DNA of 27,916 bases from a virus, in the IMG/VR virus record IMGVR_UViG_3300009481_003737, positions 1-27,916 of that record. One strand, given 5' to 3'. Within the stretch, counting starts at the first letter, position 1, and each line of letters starts with the position of its first letter. Positions 21,801 through 27,916 of the stretch are shown piece after piece. The notes under the pieces were generated by a model, which searched no databases, had not been told where the DNA came from, and saw only the letters and a program-made list of their open reading frames with translations. Position numbers and translations under genes: made by a program.

Positions 21801-24672
21801 TGGGCATGTGCCCGAGGCTGCCAGGGCCTTCGTTGACGACGAACTAAAGGCGGCGTGGATCTGCGATGTGGACGGCGGGCCAATCGTCATCGACGACGCC
21901 GGTGGTCTTCACCTGGGTCTAGACGATCTGATCTCTGCGGTTGCGCCGAGTGGCACCGAGTACCAGTGGGTCAATCTCGAGGGCGGTGGCAGCTCGAAGA
22001 CCTTCGACCACGACTACACCTACAACCGCGGCACACGATCTTCGATGTTCCCGTCCGCGCTGATCCCTGTCCGCAACGTGAACACTGGTCGATACGACAC
22101 GCTCTACACGGAAGAGTTTTCGGACACCGTGGTCGTTGCTGCACTTGGCGCGAGTGAGCTCCCCAACGTGGACCCCAGCAAAGAGACGCTGCTTGCATGC
22201 CTTGGACATCTCCGAGCGTCTAAGAAGACCGACATCCTCGTCGTCAGTAAGACCGCGGTGCTGAGGTACGACGACGCAGGTGCTGGATCACTCACTAGAG
22301 TCGGACCACTTCCCCAGCACTTCTCTGACCAGCACGTTGTCTCGAGGGATGTGAGCGCTGAGCGGACGGTGCTGACCAACGGCGCAGCGAACCCCGTAAT
22401 CCTCGGTGCTGACTCCCGGCCACGGCAGACGGAGTTCCTGAACCCGCCGATCTACGGCGTGCCAGTGATCTGGGCCAGGACGTGGACGCTGGCAGAGAAC
22501 AACGCCGGTGAGGTGCCCGATGCGTCAGAGTGGCCGTTCGTCTTCAAGGTGGCCTACGAGACGGTCTACCCTTCGAGTCGGTCGGTGATCGGCATCGAGC
22601 GCGTCGAGGCGAGCACGGGCCTTCGCTGGACCGGCGAGATGCCCAGCCTCATCAACGACCCGGTCGGGCAGTCTGGCTGGGGATTCACCATCGAGGGCCT
22701 GGCGCGGACGCCGCCGACGGACATCGTCAACTGGCGCTTCTTCTTCACCTACTGGAGCGAGCGCCTGCAGGTCGAGTCGTTCCCTGGACGGGTGTTCACC
22801 TGGGCCAACGCTCTGCCCTTCCGCCCACCAGTGGCTGGGTCGACTGACCTCGGCGCCAACAGTGTCTTCACCCCTGTCCCCGACAACCGCTACACCGGCC
22901 TGCCGGCGAACCACGGGCTGGTCTTGGTCATGCGCGGGCAGACGCCCCTGAACGCGACCGAGATCCTTCCTGACACGGCTGGCGTCTCGGGCACGCCGAA
23001 GACCTACAACCTCCGCATCCGCAACGTGCCCCTGTCCCCCGACCCGGACGTAAGTCATCTGCGGGTCTACCGCACCACGGCCAACGGAGACGTGTTCTTC
23101 CTCGAGCAAGAGATCGCCATGGTGGGCGGCGCTGGCTCGAAGGACGATCGGATCACTGTCACGGTTGGCACCAAGGCCGACTACGAGCTCTCCGTTCCGT
23201 TCGTCTCCGGCGTGGCCAGCAGGGTGCCGGTCGGCGCGAAGTTCACATGCGCATTCCAGGGCAGGGTGTTCTACGCAGGATTCCCCGACCGACCCTATCG
23301 GATCATGTTCAGCTACGTCGATCAGCCTGGGGCCGTTCCATTCTTCTACTTTGTCGATCTCGTCTCTGGTGGCAGCGGTCCGATTACTGGGCTGTACGCG
23401 GACGACAACAGGGTTTGGGCTCACAAGGAGACGGGAGTCTACGTCGGCATCGTGCGTGACTTCGACATCTACGGTCTCGAGCAGGCCAGCGCCGGGTTGC
23501 CCGTCTCGTTCGACATGCTCAAGCAGAGCGTGGGGATGGCTGGCGACCGCTGCATTGCGACGATCCCCGAGAGAGGGACTGTCTTTGCTGGCGACAGCTC
23601 CGTCTGGCTGCAGCAGGGCACCCAGTTCGTGCGGGCCTCCGTGCCCATCGACGGTGAGACTGCTGACGACCTGGTGGAGACAACGGACCCCGCGCCCCTC
23701 GCTGAACAGCGGCTGCTCTACCCGTTCGCCTGGGACAGCACGCGCCGGGACAGGTGGATCGCCATCTGGAACGAGCACAACCGCCAGGTGCTCTTCTTCG
23801 GTGGCCCCGGAGACCCCGTGTGGGTGCTCCACCCCGATCTCATGGAGTGGTCGTTCTACACAGGCTGGGACTTCGACGATGTGACTGTGGTCAACAGGAT
23901 CGGCAGCGCAGCGCTCGAGATGTTCGGTGTCAGGGACAGCCGTCTCTGGTTGATCGACAGCGGCTACAGCGATGGCCTCGACTACAGCAGCGAGGACCTC
24001 GACGGGGAGGCCTTGGTCAGCGGAGCAACCGACCTATCCACTGGCACGATCTCGGTGGTCAACAGCACGACCGACATCAAGCTGAGTCTCCTAACGGCAT
24101 CGTTGCCAGCTGCCTACGCGGCGATCCTCAACCCGACGTCCATCCAGAAGGTCGAGGGTGACCTGCTCCGCAGCACGGTGATCCGCATCTCTGGCTCTGG
24201 CGTGTCAGCTCAGTCGAAGATCGACTACGCCTTCGATGACGCCGGCAACGTGCGGGTGTTCCTGGAGACGCCGATCGCAGGCATGGTTGCTGGGATGACC
24301 TTCTGGCTGGGCGACATCCCAACCCACTGGGTGTCCAACTTCATCCAGCCCTCCGACGGCCTGCTGACGGCTGAAGGCCAGCGTCTTGAAGTGCGCCGCA
24401 AGGATCTGAAGGTGACGCTCGATGGGGCTGAGCACCGGGCTTCACCCAGCTTCTACTGGCGCTTCCGTGAGACATGGCCCGAGCTCGCTGACCTGCTCTT
24501 CAAGTTCTCCTCCCCCACCCAGCGGAGGTTGCACATGACCAACGTGCGCGGGCGCGGCCACGGGTTTGTCGTCGCTGTCTCGTCCGAGGGCGCCTACGCG
24601 CCGCTCGAGCTCACGAGTGGGTCGATTCTCTCGAACGTCCTGGGTGACATGGGCCGGGTGGACGGTGGCTAG
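18865..24672 (+). CDS. Giant tail hub protein with lectin-like insertion (1935 aa)
   Basis: Starts at GTG in GTGA. The N-terminus, [19 protein letters not shown] (9-27) followed by ARNVTL and LRGRRG, is typical of short-tail hub proteins such as P22 gp10 or T7 gp12-type tubular proteins. From about 1100, repeated hub blades appear ([65 protein letters not shown]), ending with [11 protein letters not shown] and [19 protein letters not shown]. Between ~70 and ~1050 lies a large insertion. Within about 240-440 there is a LamG/concanavalin-like pattern ([13 protein letters not shown], then [13 protein letters not shown]). Known hubs of this class are a few hundred to about 800 residues, so this is unusually large. 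The insertion may bind a host surface carbohydrate. Confidence 0.75.
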   Translation: MRNRSPITRFGGMNSANDPEQIEDGRAQSARNVTLGKQTLRGRRGHKKAHEVPVWGRSLSLDGLKTGIVGSRLPEGTHVHWDDADGADKTRLTFQIRTQPVDLDSIGESEIPYSLDYNGDHEMPDETLVSTIYQRHTLPMGYESLDPLLWKPNGSNRYDTTVGKKYPWLPGIDTLTIAEADNVRPKFACIWGTGPLREFPLWQRDQSQKRAVDGGLLATSSTFGKPAPAMDSDNVDVGDFDAGDLYLFWVYSPITASWYLMFLWEYSDPGETGVPHVQGMNRYYAFSGWGANTDNIAAMPVDPTVPHTITCTFMRRYEDTASSDMQILVDDPFDGNPATATDTYGYVLQEPLPGGGPAVGPANAGSAPTFGVKELFGDGGVRNGWRGRTMYLGGLPKMSNQRGAWGYGVGRSSTPGGMTGITCPYPGRLSELRLYCGALDTVGANRDWATTSMLMPFDSRTIKRHAAGAAWDYGTDPTVVKYTGCINIWRLLEESGDVFDPLYTFAGSSADDSFWSGGKPAGLLQDFHPFEPISNGALVAPPTLLGSDGGMRFNGGSPAFSMQGALFRHARGESVGSAGDVPATGTMRSPNQFGWGLTYKVHTAPCLEPSSAAGPSGDIPYPKLTEPGQGEVHTLLQLMAPVRQGKDDDTVLDGVTITTDDLGQTEGRTVGFDHPSTVAEGTAATDHPPGRKALECGRVDLVCHYVDIDGLGTMKRRYVMRADFGYGATNDDFTDFADPEEAAQQLGNERMFRSSIDIAAPGANEQPDVGDNYFHTNFSSDRDDRYCYVTLANAGGAAYENPDDIEGRVFAVYAGYSSNPESSPASKVVGNQVLRVWDITVPAAAFEVTPTGANEHRKIAEVGMSFGITSLFGTDKYLLSLGGKIEPGDSQWWVGEGAGVDDRFHFPGQNGDTYPKGCWAISNTPDQKGDRRSIGCSAGMIFNGAKGQVDFASVFHDNLNVTTAREFFYAISKETTLWGGHVPEAARAFVDDELKAAWICDVDGGPIVIDDAGGLHLGLDDLISAVAPSGTEYQWVNLEGGGSSKTFDHDYTYNRGTRSSMFPSALIPVRNVNTGRYDTLYTEEFSDTVVVAALGASELPNVDPSKETLLACLGHLRASKKTDILVVSKTAVLRYDDAGAGSLTRVGPLPQHFSDQHVVSRDVSAERTVLTNGAANPVILGADSRPRQTEFLNPPIYGVPVIWARTWTLAENNAGEVPDASEWPFVFKVAYETVYPSSRSVIGIERVEASTGLRWTGEMPSLINDPVGQSGWGFTIEGLARTPPTDIVNWRFFFTYWSERLQVESFPGRVFTWANALPFRPPVAGSTDLGANSVFTPVPDNRYTGLPANHGLVLVMRGQTPLNATEILPDTAGVSGTPKTYNLRIRNVPLSPDPDVSHLRVYRTTANGDVFFLEQEIAMVGGAGSKDDRITVTVGTKADYELSVPFVSGVASRVPVGAKFTCAFQGRVFYAGFPDRPYRIMFSYVDQPGAVPFFYFVDLVSGGSGPITGLYADDNRVWAHKETGVYVGIVRDFDIYGLEQASAGLPVSFDMLKQSVGMAGDRCIATIPERGTVFAGDSSVWLQQGTQFVRASVPIDGETADDLVETTDPAPLAEQRLLYPFAWDSTRRDRWIAIWNEHNRQVLFFGGPGDPVWVLHPDLMEWSFYTGWDFDDVTVVNRIGSAALEMFGVRDSRLWLIDSGYSDGLDYSSEDLDGEALVSGATDLSTGTISVVNSTTDIKLSLLTASLPAAYAAILNPTSIQKVEGDLLRSTVIRISGSGVSAQSKIDYAFDDAGNVRVFLETPIAGMVAGMTFWLGDIPTHWVSNFIQPSDGLLTAEGQRLEVRRKDLKVTLDGAEHRASPSFYWRFRETWPELADLLFKFSSPTQRRLHMTNVRGRGHGFVVAVSSEGAYAPLELTSGSILSNVLGDMGRVDGG

Positions 24673-25771
24673 GCAGAACCAGATTGCTCGTATCCCTGGC
24701 CGTCTGGCCGGCACCGAGCTGCAGGGACTGCAATCTGCAGCGATGGCCTTGATGGGCAAGAAGGACCGGGAATCGCCTCCGATGAAAGGCCCCGAGTGGG
24801 AGCTCTTCGAGGCCCATCGGCGAGACATCGACGGTCTGGCCAACATCCTGGCCAACCTGATCGGGCTGGTGCCGAACAACAAGCGCCCTGGAGTGCCTGG
24901 CAAGCACGGCCCGGAGGGCGCGGATGGCGAGCAGGGCATCCAGGGCGACAAGGGCGACAAGGGCGACCCCGGCCCTCCTGGCCCCCCAGGGCCGCCGGGC
25001 ACGTGCACTTGCACTGGCATCGCTCTCGACGGTTTCGAGATCCTGGCCGGCCAGACAGGCAACTTCGCTTCACAGTCCGTGCCCACTCAGGAGCCCGACA
25101 GCTTCTGGCACCCCGAGCACTACGCCGAGCTCCGCGGCTGGACCCTTCCCCGGTGGCGCTCGAGCGAGGCTGATGAGCTGCCCCCTCGTTCATGGCCCGG
25201 GCGGCTCCACGTCAGGGTCAACAAGGATCTGGTGCACCCGCGGGCGTGGCTCGGCGACTCAACGGGCACTTTCCGTGTGTCTACGGGGCGGTTTGCCCGG
25301 GAGCCATCGGCTGGGGCGCCAGCAACGGGGCCGGCCATGGAGGACGGCGTTCGCTACCTGGACACGTCGCTCGACAAGCCGGTGGACATGGTGCAAGAGT
25401 CAGGTGGGGTGCGCTCCACCAGCACTCGCACCGTTCTCTACGCGAGGGCCGGCACCGTTGGTATCGGCGTGCCACTCGGCATCGGCGGGGTCGCCAGGAC
25501 CCACGGTGGGTACAACTGCCCCGAGGACTGCTCACTGCACACCATCACGGCGATTCGAGCAGGCGGAACGTCAGGGGCCACCTACAACATCGTCGAGTCA
25601 GACGGCACCGTAGAGGTGATTCGGGGCAGCTTCGCGTTCACCACCACGGCGACAGAGGCGAAGTGGACGGGAAACATCCTCTTCAACAAGGGAGTGCGGG
25701 TCAGCGTGAAGACCACGGCGGCCAGCAACATCCACAGCCAGGTCGCCCTGCACTTCAAGGACAGGGTCTAG
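24665..25771 (+). CDS. Collagen-like tail fibre protein (368 aa)
   Basis: GTG 24665 overlaps the hub gene by eight bases. Residues 42-70 form an amphipathic helix, likely a trimer seed. Residues 76-111 are twelve uninterrupted Gly-X-Y triplets ([12 protein letters not shown] ... GPP GPP GPP), a collagen-like triple helix. Cys114 and Cys116 (GTCTCTG) follow directly and could lock the trimer by disulfides. The C-terminal ~250 residues are beta-rich (for example [31 protein letters not shown]). Phages commonly use such collagen-like segments as flexible or rigid spacers in fibres. It is likely a receptor-binding fibre attached to the hub. The C-terminal domain family is unknown. Confidence 0.8.
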   Translation: MARQNQIARIPGRLAGTELQGLQSAAMALMGKKDRESPPMKGPEWELFEAHRRDIDGLANILANLIGLVPNNKRPGVPGKHGPEGADGEQGIQGDKGDKGDPGPPGPPGPPGTCTCTGIALDGFEILAGQTGNFASQSVPTQEPDSFWHPEHYAELRGWTLPRWRSSEADELPPRSWPGRLHVRVNKDLVHPRAWLGDSTGTFRVSTGRFAREPSAGAPATGPAMEDGVRYLDTSLDKPVDMVQESGGVRSTSTRTVLYARAGTVGIGVPLGIGGVARTHGGYNCPEDCSLHTITAIRAGGTSGATYNIVESDGTVEVIRGSFAFTTTATEAKWTGNILFNKGVRVSVKTTAASNIHSQVALHFKDRV

Positions 25772-25776
25772 TCAGA

Positions 25777-25830
25777 ATGGGCCGAAAGAGCGAACCTGAA
25801 GCACCTGAAGAACCTGGAGCGGCGACATGA
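25777..25830 (+). CDS. 17-residue micro-ORF, possible coupler
   Basis: An ORF from ATG 25777 encodes MGRKSEPEAPEEPGAAT and ends in a TGA overlapping the next ATG (ATGA). Charged and Pro-rich, it looks like a leader rather than a folded protein. The fit between two coupled genes and the GGAGCGG site near its end suggest it may carry ribosomes to the next start. It could equally be untranslated spacer. It was kept because the overlap pattern is that used by real genes here. Confidence 0.35.
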   Translation: MGRKSEPEAPEEPGAAT

Positions 25831-26669
25831 GCGACTCATACCAGTACCAAGACACCCAGTACGCTCCATACTACTACCCGAGCGCAGGGGCTCTGAGCAC
25901 GTCCGGTGAAGGGTTCCAAAACCTCCAGTATGCAAACGGACTGGGTTGGGGATCGAAGGCCGGCCAAGAGTGGCAGGGCTTCCAGGACAGCGGCTTCCTG
26001 CAGAAGCTCCAGCAACAGCAGGGAGGGCAGCAAAACTACCTGCAGCAGCTCCAGGGCTCCGCCCCCTACCAGCAGCTCATGCAGAACGGCAGCCAGTCCT
26101 TCCAGGACTACTACTCGCCGATCCAGGGGCAGGTCGACCAGCTCTACGCAGGCCCGCTCGCGCAGGCTCAGAAGGTCGCGCAGAGCGCCAACCCCAGCGG
26201 CATGCCCATCGGCAGCTACGAAAACTACTACGCGGCGGCGGCCAACCCGATCCAGGGCCAGATGTCGAACATGCGTCAGCAGATGCAGCAGGGCGCTCGA
26301 GCAGGCGGCAACCGCAGCGGCATGGGCATGCTCTCGTCCTACGCTCCTGGCGTGGCAGCAGCGGGTCAGCTGGGCACTGCCGGCGCGAACGCGGCGAACA
26401 TGGCGACCCGTGACGAGCAGCAGCGCGGCATGGCCAACGCCAACTTGAAGCAGCAGGCCCTGAACACCTGGACCGGCGCGTCTGGTCAGAAGGCACAGGG
26501 CCTGAACCAGCAGCTCGGCCAGTACCAGGGCCAGCAGAACATGGCTCTCGCGTCAGCGATGTCCGCGGTGATGAAGATGCTCGGCCTGCAGCAGCAGAAC
26601 CAGAACCAGTACGGATTCCAATTCGGCCCGAACGGCATGCAGTTCAACATGAGCGGGTACGCCGCATGA
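25827..26669 (+). CDS. Gln/Tyr/Gly-rich low-complexity protein, possible ejection protein (280 aa)
   Basis: The ATG at 25827 has a GGAG site. The protein is strongly enriched in Gln, Tyr, Gly, Ala, Asn and Met, with stretches such as LQKLQQQQGGQQNYLQQL and QNQNQYGFQFGPNG. Central helices lie at about 95-160 (GQVDQLYAGPLAQAQKVAQS; NPIQGQMSNMRQQMQQGARA), followed by Gly/Ala-rich sequence. Such Gln/Ala-rich proteins downstream of the hub occur among pilot or ejection proteins of podoviruses (P22 gp7/gp16/gp20). The N-terminal 50 residues contain an unusual run of Tyr. No enzyme motif is seen. Overlaps the next gene by four bases (ATGA). Confidence 0.65.
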   Translation: MSDSYQYQDTQYAPYYYPSAGALSTSGEGFQNLQYANGLGWGSKAGQEWQGFQDSGFLQKLQQQQGGQQNYLQQLQGSAPYQQLMQNGSQSFQDYYSPIQGQVDQLYAGPLAQAQKVAQSANPSGMPIGSYENYYAAAANPIQGQMSNMRQQMQQGARAGGNRSGMGMLSSYAPGVAAAGQLGTAGANAANMATRDEQQRGMANANLKQQALNTWTGASGQKAQGLNQQLGQYQGQQNMALASAMSAVMKMLGLQQQNQNQYGFQFGPNGMQFNMSGYAA

Positions 26670-27916
26670 TCGATCCACAGCAGACGATCGAGGACGAAGC
26701 CCTTCTCTCCCCAGAGTGGCAGGACCGGCTCATGGTGAAGCGTGCCATGGAGATGGGCCCGCGCCAGCCCCCAGGACCGATGGGTCCCGGTGAGCAGCGG
26801 CAGCCGACATCTCCTGAGCTCCTCAATCAGATGCCTCAGCAGAAGCCCGTCCAGCAGGGCGCTGGGCATGCTCCCGGCCAGTGGCTCGAGAACGGAAACT
26901 TCCAGGCTGACAGCGGCGGTATCACCCACCACCAACCCCTCCGTCCGACGCTCTCTCTCGACCAGGTGGCTTCTCGAGGTGGGGCCGACGCGGGCCGCTA
27001 CGACATCGTCGGTGAAGGCGAGCAGACCACAGGGCCCCTGGCCGGTCGAACGACCGAAGACCCCATGGCCATCGGTGACGCCGTGACCATGCTGAACACG
27101 GGCTACGCCAGCCCTCGGATGCACGGGCGCATGGAGAACCGCTACGCGATGGCTGACAAGCGTGGCGGCATACGAGTGATGCACGGCAAGGGCGACGAGT
27201 TTGGTCGGGCCCAGAAGTTCTCTCACCAGGCCGCACTGCTCGACTTGAACAAGGGCTACCGGCAGGCCTTGAGCAGCGGCGACCTGGGGCAAGCAAACGC
27301 CATGGCCGAGCGCCTCTACGCCTCCGGCGTGGAGCCACAGGCCATTCGCCAGATCCAGGCCGAGATGTCCGGGCAGCAAGCGCAACAGGCGGGCATGGCC
27401 GGCGTGGGAGTGCCTGACCCACAGCAGGCCAGCGTGCTGACCCGCAAGGCCAGCGAAGTGATCCAGCAGCAGGACTGGCAGCAGCTCTACGGCGTTGCCA
27501 ATGAGATGCAGGCCATGGGCATGGAGGAACAGGCCAAACAGCTCGTCCACATTGCCGACACCTACGAGTCGCGGAATCCCGTCCCCGACCAGCCCGAGCT
27601 GCCCGGCACCCCGCCGATGGTCGAGGGTGAGGGCGGCGTGATGACGGACCCGAACGTGTGGCTCCAGGACTTCGAGGCGACCGGGAACCAGGAGTCCTTG
27701 CAGCGCTACCTCCGTGCGATGGAGGGCAAGCTCGACGATCCGCAGGACACGGCGAAGGGTTACCTGGATCTCGTCGAGGACCAGAAGAAGGGCGCCCGGG
27801 ACGCGGTGCCAGATCCGGTCGAGGATCTCTCGTACCGAGAGGCTGCTGGCTCTGCTTGGCGGGCAAAAGACTGGAACGAGCTCGGCGCCATCGGAGCGGA
27901 GAACGACAACGCCGCC
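26666..27916 (+). CDS. Putative ejection/internal virion protein, cut at window end
   Basis: The ATG at 26666 (ATGA overlap) opens a frame that runs to the last base without a stop: 417 codons are visible. The N-terminal third is Pro/Gln-rich and disordered. Residues about 150-400 are mostly helical (AAGSAWRAKDWNELGAIG near the end; EVIQQQDWQQLYGVANEMQ; KAKQLVHIADTYES-like segments are Gln/Ala/Met-rich). A repeated helical element, a helix of about 20 residues followed by a Gln/Gly hinge, is present. Together with the previous gene it suggests internal virion proteins ejected with DNA. No lysozyme or transglycosylase motif is visible in this part; one could lie beyond the window. Confidence 0.65.
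   Translation, partial: MIDPQQTIEDEALLSPEWQDRLMVKRAMEMGPRQPPGPMGPGEQRQPTSPELLNQMPQQKPVQQGAGHAPGQWLENGNFQADSGGITHHQPLRPTLSLDQVASRGGADAGRYDIVGEGEQTTGPLAGRTTEDPMAIGDAVTMLNTGYASPRMHGRMENRYAMADKRGGIRVMHGKGDEFGRAQKFSHQAALLDLNKGYRQALSSGDLGQANAMAERLYASGVEPQAIRQIQAEMSGQQAQQAGMAGVGVPDPQQASVLTRKASEVIQQQDWQQLYGVANEMQAMGMEEQAKQLVHIADTYESRNPVPDQPELPGTPPMVEGEGGVMTDPNVWLQDFEATGNQESLQRYLRAMEGKLDDPQDTAKGYLDLVEDQKKGARDAVPDPVEDLSYREAAGSAWRAKDWNELGAIGAENDNAA

Noticed and set aside
1-27916. tRNA genes, CRISPR array, insertion sequence or integrase/attachment site
   Set aside because: No cloverleaf, spaced-repeat array, transposase or recombinase sequence could be recognised; the only repeat array has contiguous 11-bp units without spacers.

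Overview
This is a high-GC (above 60% by eye), gene-dense stretch of a double-stranded DNA tailed phage or prophage, almost certainly a short-tailed (podovirus-type) one. The order terminase large subunit, portal, scaffold, major capsid protein, two adaptors, giant tail hub, collagen-bearing fibre and Gln/Ala-rich ejection-type proteins resembles the P22-like morphogenesis order. No tape-measure, sheath or baseplate gene is seen. The host is unknown; a lipobox protein and a Tat-like leader peptide point to a Gram-negative bacterium. No integrase, polymerase, endolysin, tRNA or CRISPR array is visible, so only part of the genome is here.

Bases 1-3532 hold thirteen small, same-strand genes packed with ATGA/GTGA or other short overlaps: unknown proteins, two small membrane proteins (one holin-like or XhlA-like in layout), a coiled-coil protein, a zinc-knuckle protein, a 32-residue orphan Tat-like signal peptide and a lipoprotein that could be a unimolecular spanin. 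At 3529-3744 lies the only minus-strand gene, divergent from a Pro/Gln-rich protein. Bases 4495-5272 encode a ribbon-helix-helix-like protein, a winged-helix-like protein and a small unknown protein, all translationally coupled.

Bases 5273-5700 are the only long gene-free stretch. They contain a phased 11-bp repeat system: nine units at 5291-5389 and five units in inverted orientation at 5497-5551, followed by 5-bp ACGNN repeats, a nested hairpin and a G-rich tract. They sit directly upstream of the packaging genes, so a packaging (pac/cos) or replication/partition-like control site is a reasonable hypothesis.

Bases 5701-16213 carry an RMF-like-motif protein, a candidate small terminase, TerL, a virion-type alpha/beta-hydrolase (esterase) fused to an anchor domain that is repeated in the next gene, a membrane coiled-coil protein, two tiny basic proteins, portal, scaffold and major capsid protein. 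A GC-rich hairpin follows the capsid gene. Bases 16279-27916 carry the neck and tail: an unknown protein, two tandem paralogous adaptors, a beta-type protein, a 1935-residue tail hub with a very large lectin-like insertion, a collagen-like fibre, a Gln/Tyr-rich protein and a putative ejection protein cut by the window end. All functions come from motif reading and gene order, not from database searches.
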